Positions 1-5,275 of a DNA stretch of 11,233 bases are shown in pieces. How positions within the stretch are numbered: the first letter of the stretch is position 1; each line of letters opens with the position of its first letter. Location: the NCBI GenBank assembly GCA_900549335.1, contig UROJ01000021.1:1-11233 (forward strand). The letters run 5' to 3'. The position numbers were made by a program, and so were the translations under genes. The notes beneath the pieces are model-generated. The model did no database searches, was not told the DNA's origin, and was given only the letters and a program-made list of their open reading frames with translations. The stretch comes from an uncultured Collinsella sp. (GTDB lineage Bacteria; Actinomycetota; Coriobacteriia; Coriobacteriales; Coriobacteriaceae).

Positions 1-298
1 GGTTCATGTCCGCGATCTCCGACTCCATGTGGGCCTTCCGCTCCTCGAACATGGCCTTGCGCTGGGGATATGTTGATGGGCCCTCCGCGCACCATTCCAT
101 GAACAGCTGGATGTCCTTGATTTCCATCCCCGCCTTCTTTAGGCATTCGATGACCCGAAGTGCCTCGAGCTCCCTATCGCCGAATTGGCGAATGCCGGAC
201 GCCCGCTCCAATCCCGGGAACAATCCCTGCTTGTCGTAATATCGCAGCGTTGAAGCGGGCAAACCGAACATCTCAGCCACCTGTCCGATTGTGTACAT
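1..298 (-). CDS. MerR-family transcriptional regulator, C-terminus beyond the left edge
   Basis: Ninety-nine residues are visible, starting at an ATG at 298-296 with GGAGG just upstream. The start MYTIGQVAEMFGLPASTLRY, followed by YDKQGLFPG and then RQFGDRELEALRVIECLKKAG, is the winged-helix DNA-binding domain of the MerR family (about residues 1-70). A helical segment from about residue 75 begins the dimerisation coil, which runs off the window. Such proteins bind between a promoter's -35 and -10 elements and untwist it when activated. The single cysteine at residue 52, in ECLKK, coincides with the redox/aldehyde-sensing Cys52 I recall for Bacillus AdhR and pneumococcal NmlR; Cys70 is also present. 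It diverges from the flavoprotein gene at 404, and a MerR-type promoter lies between them, so that operon is its likely target. The family call is very sure; the AdhR/NmlR-type sensing role is inference. Confidence 0.93.
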   Translation of the reverse strand, partial: MYTIGQVAEMFGLPASTLRYYDKQGLFPGLERASGIRQFGDRELEALRVIECLKKAGMEIKDIQLFMEWCAEGPSTYPQRKAMFEERKAHMESEIADMN

Positions 299-329
299 GG
301 CTCCTCCGAAACAATGTCGAATTCATTCC

Positions 330-360
330 TTGACCTAAAGTCAGGTTTAGGTATTACCTT
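330..360 (+). promoter_or_regulatory. MerR-type promoter with 19-bp spacer and inverted-repeat operator
   Basis: A -35 element TTGACC (330-335) is separated by 19 bp from a TACCTT -10 element (355-360). The inverted repeat ACCTAAA (333-339) / TTTAGGT (346-352) fills the spacer. The overlong 19-bp spacing with a dyad inside it is the hallmark of MerR-activated promoters. It faces the flavoprotein gene; transcription would start near 367, leaving a leader of about 37 nt. The divergent MerR gene at 298 is the obvious binding partner. Confidence 0.75.
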
Positions 361-403
361 CATTCTCGTCAATGTAAATCGGGAGCGCAAGGGGTGTTCC
401 GTA

Positions 404-943
404 ATGGGCAAAACGGTTTTGGTAGTTTCTTCAAGTCCACGAAAGAATGGCAATTCCGAGACGCTGGCGGACGCTTTCGCCAGCGGTGCACGGGAGGCAG
501 GTCACAGCGTTGAGACCGTGCGTCTGCGCGAGAAGCAAATGGGCTTCTGCAGGGGCTGCCTTGCCTGCTTAAAGTTGGGGCGTTGCGTCATCCAAGACGA
601 TGCCGTGGAAATTGCCGCCAAGATGCACGATGCGGATGTGTTGGTGTTCGCAACGCCCGTTTACTACTACAGCGTCTGTGGCCAGCTCAAAACCATGCTG
701 GACCGCGCTAACCCGCTTTTTGGCTCCGATTATGCATTCACCGAGGCATATCTGTTGGCGACGGCGGCGGAGAACGGGCGCTCGACCTTCGACGGCGCGA
801 AAAAGGCAGTGCAGGGATGGGTTGACTGTTTCTCCCGCTGCACGCTCGCTGGAACGGTTTTCGCCGGCGGCGTGAACGGCGTGGGCGAAATCGCCGGGCA
901 TCCCGCTCTGGAGCGGGCGCGACGAATGGGCATGGGAATCTAG
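404..943 (+). CDS. Flavodoxin-fold NAD(P)H-dependent FMN reductase with an iron-sulfur-flavoprotein-type cysteine motif
   Basis: This is a 179-residue protein. The FMN-phosphate loop is SSSPRKNGNSETL (residues 9-21), and the second flavin-contacting segment is FATPVYYYSVCGQLKTMLDR (82-101). Both are typical of the NADPH-dependent FMN reductase superfamily. Four cysteines, C49, C52, C55 and C61, give C-x2-C-x2-C-x5-C. This fits the compact CX2CX2CX4-7C motif of iron-sulfur flavoproteins, so a [4Fe-4S] cluster is possible but unproven. I chose the ATG at 404 because AAGGGG lies 9 nt upstream. The in-frame ATG at 314 lies upstream of the promoter and cannot be on its transcript. The CMD/cupin gene follows 63 bp downstream, probably in the same operon, under MerR control. 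The likely role is cytosolic two-electron reduction of quinones or electrophiles; the substrate is unknown. Confidence 0.9.
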   Translation: MGKTVLVVSSSPRKNGNSETLADAFASGAREAGHSVETVRLREKQMGFCRGCLACLKLGRCVIQDDAVEIAAKMHDADVLVFATPVYYYSVCGQLKTMLDRANPLFGSDYAFTEAYLLATAAENGRSTFDGAKKAVQGWVDCFSRCTLAGTVFAGGVNGVGEIAGHPALERARRMGMGI

Positions 944-1006
944 CCGGGTCGCATGGCCGCGCGGAAACAGATTTGTGTCAAAATCATCGACAGGAGGAAA
1001 TAGATT

Positions 1007-1771
1007 ATGGCAATTAAGCAAACGGCGGGCAGAGATGCCCTGGGGGAGTTCGCCCCCAAATTCGCACAGCTCAACGACGACGTGCTGTTCGGCGAGGTGT
1101 GGAGCCGAGAGAGCGAGCTTTCCCTGCGCGACCGCAGCGTGGTGACGGTGGTTGCCCTGATGTCGCAGGGGCTGACGGACTCTTCGTTCAAATATCACCT
1201 GACGTCCGCAAAGAACAACGGCGTGACCAAGGCGGAGATAGCGGAGATCCTTACGCATGCAGCGTTTTACGCGGGTTGGCCCAAGGCGTGGTCTGCCTTC
1301 CGCATGGCGAAGGAGGTCTGGGCGGACGACGATGCCGCCGACGCAAAGGCTCAGCACCAAAACGAGATGGTTTTCCCTATCGGTGCCCCCAACGACGCCT
1401 TCGCGAAGTTCTTTATCGGTCAAAGCTACCTCGCGCCCCTTTCCACCGAGCAGGTTGGCGTCTACAACGTGACGTTTGAGCCTGGCTGCCGCAACAACTG
1501 GCATATCCATCACGCCAAAAGCGGTGGCGGACAGATCCTCGTCTGCGTGGCTGGTCGAGGGTTTTACCAGGAGTGGGGCAAGCCGGCACAGGAGCTGCGC
1601 CCCGGCGACGTGGTCAACATCGCCCCGGGAGTGAAGCACTGGCACGGCGCCGCGCCCGACAGCTGGTTCTCACATCTCGCGTTGGAGGTTCCGGGCGAGG
1701 AGACCTCCAACGAGTGGTTGGAGCCTGTGGGTGATGAGGAATATCTCAAAGCGACTAACAAAGAGGCTTAA
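1007..1771 (+). CDS. Carboxymuconolactone decarboxylase-like domain fused to a cupin domain
   Basis: This is a 254-residue two-domain protein; AGGAGG lies 9 nt before the ATG. Residues about 20-105 form a CMD/AhpD-type helical domain: ELSLRDRSVVTVVAL, then FKYHLTSAKNNGVTKAEIAE with H64, then HAAFYAGWP with H84. The CxxC of AhpD peroxidase reductases is absent, so it is not a thiol peroxidase partner of that kind. Residues about 145-230 form a cupin barrel: WHIHH (H166, H168), GGGQILVCVAGRG (Q176) and PGDVVNIAPGVKHWHGA (H211). The His-His-Gln-His set resembles the manganese ligands I recall for cupin hydroxynitrile lyases. Its position after the flavoprotein suggests MerR-controlled stress or redox metabolism. 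The reaction is not predictable. Its stop codon overlaps that of the convergent sirtuin gene. Confidence 0.9.
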   Translation: MAIKQTAGRDALGEFAPKFAQLNDDVLFGEVWSRESELSLRDRSVVTVVALMSQGLTDSSFKYHLTSAKNNGVTKAEIAEILTHAAFYAGWPKAWSAFRMAKEVWADDDAADAKAQHQNEMVFPIGAPNDAFAKFFIGQSYLAPLSTEQVGVYNVTFEPGCRNNWHIHHAKSGGGQILVCVAGRGFYQEWGKPAQELRPGDVVNIAPGVKHWHGAAPDSWFSHLALEVPGEETSNEWLEPVGDEEYLKATNKEA

Positions 1772-1776
1772 GCCTC
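1763..1776. repeat. 14-bp perfect palindrome containing both convergent stop codons
   Basis: GAGGCTTAAGCCTC is its own reverse complement. Its central TTAA supplies the TAA of the CMD/cupin gene (1769-1771) and the TAA of the opposing sirtuin gene (1770-1768), so the two coding regions overlap by 4 bp. As a result both proteins end in Glu-Ala. RNA from either strand could form a 5-bp stem with a 4-nt loop. No T-run follows on either strand, so it is at best a weak terminator. Confidence 0.6.
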
Positions 1777-2631
1777 GCCGCGCTGCCCGTCGCGTTGCTG
1801 TGCCGCCGAGAGCAGCGCGCCCAAATCGGCCTGAATTGCCTCTGCCTTGCTTCCGAGCTGCAGCGGAGCCGAGCCGTTCGAGATGTTGACGCTCAACAGG
1901 TGCGCATCCGGTAGCTTTGCGGTCATGCTCCAGAACGGGAGCGTGATGATGCCCGGGGTCATCTCGCCCACGCCGAGCTCCAGCAACAGCACGCGGTCAT
2001 TGCTGCGCTCGCGCACAAAGCGCTCGTACCGTCCGAGGCTCTCGCGCCACGCCGCGCCTTGCAGAAACGTGTCGTCGCGCACCCACGGCACAAGCTGCCA
2101 GCCGCAGTGCGGGCATCGGGGGACATCCGCGCTTCGGATTTCGAACCCCGCCATGCCCGCAAGCATGCGCTCGACGTAGGGACTTGCGTCGAAGAGCTCG
2201 TCACAGCATGGTTGCTTGCATTGAAGGTGTGCAAAACTCCCCTGGTAGTTGCAGACTCTCTCGGCGGGAAACGTCTTCTCGACCTGGGTGTCCACGTTGG
2301 TGCTCAGGATAAAGTAGTCTTTGTGGGCGATGAGGGAGCGCAGGTCGAGATAGGGCTGTGAGGCCGGCTCGCGCAGCATGAAATCCATGTATCGCGCGTA
2401 GTAGGCCCATTGCTGCTCGAGGCTGGGGTAGAGGTGGTAGAAGCCGTCGAAAAGGCTCTTAAAGCCAAAGGCCTGCTGCCAGTCCTCCATTCCGGCACGC
2501 GTCATGCCCGCGCGGTTGTAATGGTTGAACCCGGCGGCGCTCGACATGCCCGAGCCGATGCCGACGACGATGGCGTCGGCATCGTCGATAAGGCTTCGAA
2601 GCCTATCTGCTGCTCTTTCTAGAGGCGGCAT
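1768..2631 (-). CDS. SIR2-family protein, class M (SirTM)-like, third gene of the sirtuin operon
   Basis: This is a 287-residue protein whose AGGAGG ribosome site (2644-2639) lies 7 nt before the ATG. The Rossmann NAD-binding loop is GIGSGMSSAAGF (residues 24-35). TNVDTQ (111-116) supplies the sirtuin Asn and Asp (N112, D114). The position of the usual catalytic His is a Gln (YQGS, Q130). Zinc ligands are C138, C142 or C143, C173 and C176 (CPHC). LELGVG (217-222) is the late NAD-site strand. The Asn plus Gln pattern with no catalytic His is what I recall for SirTM enzymes, which ADP-ribosylate protein rather than deacetylate it. It overlaps the upstream sirtuin gene by 13 bp, so translation is probably coupled. 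Family membership is very sure; ADP-ribosyltransferase activity and the target are inference. Confidence 0.9.
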   Translation of the reverse strand: MPPLERAADRLRSLIDDADAIVVGIGSGMSSAAGFNHYNRAGMTRAGMEDWQQAFGFKSLFDGFYHLYPSLEQQWAYYARYMDFMLREPASQPYLDLRSLIAHKDYFILSTNVDTQVEKTFPAERVCNYQGSFAHLQCKQPCCDELFDASPYVERMLAGMAGFEIRSADVPRCPHCGWQLVPWVRDDTFLQGAAWRESLGRYERFVRERSNDRVLLLELGVGEMTPGIITLPFWSMTAKLPDAHLLSVNISNGSAPLQLGSKAEAIQADLGALLSAAQQRDGQRGEA

Positions 2632-3317
2632 TGGGCGACCTCCTCAAAAGCCGGTGCCATATCGCCATTAACGAGAATGGTCTCACATGAAGTGTCGGGC
2701 GTCATGGCCTGGCTGTAGTTGAACACGATATAGGTGGCGTGCTCGCAGACGTTTGCGATTTGAGCAAGCATGCGCTTTATGACGCCGTTGCGCAGTCCCA
2801 CGCCAAGCTCGAGGATGGCAACCCTGCCGTTGCGATGGGCTCGCACAAGGCGCGCAAGCTCTTCGAGCTGGGCCGCGGCGATGGCATCTGGATGAGCGAG
2901 ACGCGACTCGTCGATCGACGTGCGCGTGCTCCCCTCCGTCTCGAGCACGCGGTTCACATCGAACCCTGCGCGCGCAAAATGCCCGTCGATATTGCAGGTG
3001 ATCACGAAGGCATCGGCGTGCTCCGTGAGACGCCGCAGCGTGTTCATGAGCGGGCTGGGCTCATATTCGAGATACTCCTTTTGATGGAATCGCTCAGCCC
3101 ATCGACGTCGTACGTTTGCATCTGGGGAGGCGAGCCCCTGCAGTATGCAGCTGATGACGTCGGCCTGGGCGAGGTCCCCGTACGCCTCCCAAAAATGATC
3201 ATCGGCGCGGAAGAGGTTGAGCCCCTCCGCCATGTCGAGCCCGTTGCTGGCGCCGATGACGATCAGATCCGCCTCGGCAAGTGCCCGACCGATGCGAGCG
3301 GCCTTTACCGTTTCCAT
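2619..3317 (-). CDS. Divergent SIR2-like protein without zinc site, middle gene of the sirtuin operon
   Basis: This is a 232-residue protein, about 55-90 residues shorter than its neighbours. The SIR2 frame is recognisable: GASNGLDMAEG (22-32) replaces the glycine-rich NAD loop, TCNIDGHF (107-114) retains N109 and D111, and LELGVG (169-174) is intact. The catalytic Gln/His position is Glu (ETEGS, E128). The whole four-cysteine zinc module is missing; the sequence goes straight from ETEGS into a helical segment. The frame is clean with good codon use, so it is a maintained gene and not a broken copy. Its GGAAGG site (3329-3324) sits in the last codons of the upstream sirtuin, leaving a 3-bp gap. 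It may be an NAD-binding, non-catalytic partner of the flanking paralogues. A distinct activity cannot be excluded. Confidence 0.85.
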   Translation of the reverse strand: METVKAARIGRALAEADLIVIGASNGLDMAEGLNLFRADDHFWEAYGDLAQADVISCILQGLASPDANVRRRWAERFHQKEYLEYEPSPLMNTLRRLTEHADAFVITCNIDGHFARAGFDVNRVLETEGSTRTSIDESRLAHPDAIAAAQLEELARLVRAHRNGRVAILELGVGLRNGVIKRMLAQIANVCEHATYIVFNYSQAMTPDTSCETILVNGDMAPAFEEVAQCRL

Positions 3318-3320
3318 GCG

Positions 3321-4286
3321 TTACCTTCCCAGCGTCTTGCGCACGTCGGCGAGCACGTCGGCGATGTCGGCGCGGATCGCCATGCCTCGGCCCTCGATCG
3401 CACGGGGCAGAAAGCGTGTCTTGTTGTTCACGGCGATGTAGCTCGCCTGCGGCAACTGCGCCGTGAGAGCCCAGAACGGCTCCTGGATAAACGCAGGCGT
3501 GATGCGGCCCACGCCCAGCTCAAGGAAAAGAATCTTCTGATGCGCGTGCGCGTCGAGCCAGTCGGAGACCTTGCGGTACTGCTCCTCGTAGAGCTCGCCC
3601 TGCAAAAAGTTGCCGTAGCCGCGAACCCAGGGGAACGCCTCGGCCCCGCAGTGCGGGCAGCGCGGCACGAGCTCTGTTGGAACCTCTAGGCCGTCTCCCA
3701 TGGCCTCGACCATGCGGGAGACCGGCTCGATTGCGTCCCATACGTCATCGGTGCAGCAGCGGGAACATTGGAAAAAGCGATGGTCGCCCTGGATCTCCGC
3801 CACCTTCTCCCACGGGTAGATCTTTACGAACTGCGTGTCCTGGTTAGTGGTGAGCACAAAGAAGTCCTTCTTAGCAAGGATGGCGTCGAGGTCCTTGTAG
3901 GGCTTGCGCAGCGGGGCGTTGAGCGTGGTGTCGAGGAAGGTGGCAAGATAACCCCAGCGCGCCTCGGCGGTAGGCCAGCGATAGAATGAACCCTCGAAAG
4001 CACCCTTGAAGCCATAGCGCTCGGCGAACTTGCCGAAATGCCTGCGATAGGTCGTGTTGTCCTCGTAGTAGAAGTCACCGCCGCCCGCCGCGGAGAGACC
4101 GGAGGCACCGCCCACAAGCACGCAATCGGTCTCATCGATCATGCGGGCAAAGTCCTCGATCTGCCGGTCGTAGGGTTTAGGCTCGCGGTCACTCAGGTCG
4201 TAGGGCGTGCTGCCGCTGCGGTAGGCGGCCTGAAGGGAAAACGATCGGTTGGTGAGCTCGATAACGAGCTGCTCGTACAGAGTCAC
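3321..4286 (-). CDS. SIR2-family protein, class M (SirTM)-like, first gene of the sirtuin operon
   Basis: This is a 321-residue protein starting at a GTG (4286-4284), with AGAAGG 6 nt upstream. An in-frame ATG at 4337 would add 17 residues, but that stretch contains the palindromic operator and a TATAAT, so it is promoter DNA. An N-terminal extension of about 50 residues precedes the NAD loop GGASGLSAAGGGDF (59-72). TTNQDTQ (146-152) gives N148 and D150. IQGD (165-168) places Gln at the catalytic His position. Zinc ligands are C174, C177 or C178, C210 and C213 (CSRCC and CPHC). FLELGVGRITP is the late NAD strand. It is closest in architecture to the third gene of the operon, which suggests tandem duplication. 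The activity is probably protein ADP-ribosylation by family analogy. It is first in the operon, divergent from tetR. Confidence 0.9.
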   Translation of the reverse strand: MTLYEQLVIELTNRSFSLQAAYRSGSTPYDLSDREPKPYDRQIEDFARMIDETDCVLVGGASGLSAAGGGDFYYEDNTTYRRHFGKFAERYGFKGAFEGSFYRWPTAEARWGYLATFLDTTLNAPLRKPYKDLDAILAKKDFFVLTTNQDTQFVKIYPWEKVAEIQGDHRFFQCSRCCTDDVWDAIEPVSRMVEAMGDGLEVPTELVPRCPHCGAEAFPWVRGYGNFLQGELYEEQYRKVSDWLDAHAHQKILFLELGVGRITPAFIQEPFWALTAQLPQASYIAVNNKTRFLPRAIEGRGMAIRADIADVLADVRKTLGR

Positions 4287-4306
4287 TGGATACCTTCTTT
4301 CGGCTA

Positions 4307-4326
4307 TTATAGACAGGTGTCTATAA
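4307..4326. promoter_or_regulatory. Perfect 20-bp palindromic operator between the sirtuin operon and tetR
   Basis: TTATAGACA, GG, TGTCTATAA is a perfect inverted repeat (9+2+9). It contains a -10-like hexamer for each direction: TATAAT reading left (4311-4306) and TATAAA reading right (4322-4327). No convincing -35 is seen for either. A regulator bound here would cover both start regions, so the adjacent TetR protein plausibly represses the sirtuin operon and itself. The leftward leader would be only about 13 nt and would start next to the AGAAGG site. Confidence 0.75.
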
Positions 4327-4429
4327 AAAGTATCCATGTTGATTTATGCGAGAGCAATGAACAGCTTCAAAGCGCTGTCGATAAACGAACGTTTGCTGGG
4401 CATTGTTGAGCGTTGCAATTGGAGGAGCC

Positions 4430-4984
4430 ATGGAAGCGGGGAAGGTCGATCGTCGCCGACGCTATACGCTCTCGGTCATACGGGAGGCGTTCTTTGCGCT
4501 GCTGGCCGAGGTCGGCTTCGCAAAGATGACGGTGGCGGATATCTGCCGTCGCGCGGATATCAACCGCGGTACGTTCTATCTGCATTACGAGGACAAGTTT
4601 TCGCTGCTCGATGCGCTTATCGATGAGGCCCTGGCGGCGGCACCTCCGCTCGAGGGGACGGGGTCGGGAGCCCTTTGCCAACGCCCGCCGGCAAACGATG
4701 ACTATTATCTGCTCTACTCGGATGACGACGCGTACGCCCGCGTGGCGCAGCGCGTCATCGAACATGGAGCAGAGCAGGTTGTTCCCCAGGTTATGGAGAA
4801 GACCGGGCTTTCGAGCGAGGACGCTTATCTGCTCTTTGTCCACAGCGTTCAGGGAAATCTCGCGGTCAACCGCCTGCTCGGTTGGAGGCGGGGACCCGAG
4901 TTCGCCCATGCCCAGGAACTGCTCAGCACCTATTCCGAAGGAGGCTTGCGAGCGGTATCGGCTCGTCACGATTTCCGTAGTTGA
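4430..4984 (+). CDS. TetR/AcrR-family transcriptional regulator
   Basis: This is a 184-residue protein. The N-terminal helix-turn-helix is classic: RYTLSVIREAFFALLAEVGFAK, then MTVADICRRADINRGTFYLH and YEDKFSLLDALIDE (about residues 11-66). The remaining two thirds is a helical ligand/dimer domain of no recognised specificity; it contains an acidic stretch (DDYYLLYSDDD, 90-100). I chose the ATG at 4430 for GGAGGAG just upstream; an in-frame TTG at 4403 has no such site. It is divergent from three sirtuin genes across a perfect palindrome, the usual arrangement for a local TetR repressor. The inducer is unknown. An NAD-related or electrophilic metabolite would be a guess only. Confidence 0.92.
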   Translation: MEAGKVDRRRRYTLSVIREAFFALLAEVGFAKMTVADICRRADINRGTFYLHYEDKFSLLDALIDEALAAAPPLEGTGSGALCQRPPANDDYYLLYSDDDAYARVAQRVIEHGAEQVVPQVMEKTGLSSEDAYLLFVHSVQGNLAVNRLLGWRRGPEFAHAQELLSTYSEGGLRAVSARHDFRS

Positions 4985-5275
4985 TCTTGACTGTGGACTC
5001 CTTACAAGTCTTGCTCGAGATCGAGCGGAGACTGGGCCCTGCCGAATCGGAGCTATGGCGACCAAAAATGTTGCCAGAAGACGCCGTCGACGCTGTTTGC
5101 GATGGGGCAGAGCTCGATGGCGGTTCGGCACAGTCTGTTTCGTCGGTTTCGCGGGGCGTTGATGGCCTGAAGGCGACCGTTGGAAAAAGCTCATTTCCGT
5201 GGGGAAGAAACTTCTCGGTGAGTAAAGCTCATCGGAGCGGGGATAGAGCTTTGTCTGCGGGGTACGAAATGCTGG
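4985..5275. other. Intergenic stretch between tetR and the LPXTG gene, possible degenerate coding remnant
   Basis: No convincing gene is present. The + strand frame that begins as tetR ends stays open across the whole stretch and on to 5400. It has no ribosome site, only a TTG for a start, and would overlap the LPXTG gene antisense, so I do not call it. The part reading ELWRPKMLPEDAVDAV has a protein-like flavour but matches nothing I know. Two copies of AAAGCTCAT occur at 5186-5194 and 5224-5232. Confidence 0.4.
5224..5252. terminator. Candidate convergent terminator hairpin
   Basis: AAAGCTC (5224-5230) and GAGCTTT (5246-5252) form a 7-bp stem with a 15-nt loop. It lies 24 nt beyond the stop of the leftward LPXTG gene and downstream of tetR, between two convergent genes. 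Run-off is only TTT within the stem on either strand, so efficiency is doubtful. Confidence 0.3.

Noticed and set aside
314..403. Upstream ATG extension of the first flavoprotein
   Set aside because: The extension would start before the MerR-type promoter and includes it. The residues it adds are not part of the flavodoxin fold.
902..917. CCCGCT/AGCGGG hairpin near the end of the first flavoprotein gene
   Set aside because: It is inside coding sequence, followed by no T-run, and the downstream gene appears to be in the same operon.
569..1645. Long open frame of 358 codons on the - strand
   Set aside because: It lies antisense to the flavoprotein and CMD/cupin genes, both of which have clear family motifs and ribosome sites. 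Its Arg/His-rich translation resembles no protein family.
2739..3689. Long open frame of 316 codons on the + strand
   Set aside because: It is antisense to two sirtuin genes; a shadow frame typical of GC-rich DNA, with no ribosome site.
5013..5026. GCTCGAGATCGAGC dyad
   Set aside because: Short stem with a 4-nt loop in a stretch with no associated promoter or T-run; expected by chance.
4367..5194. Open frame of 275 codons on the - strand over tetR
   Set aside because: It is antisense to a clear TetR gene, and its basic low-complexity translation has no recognisable domain.
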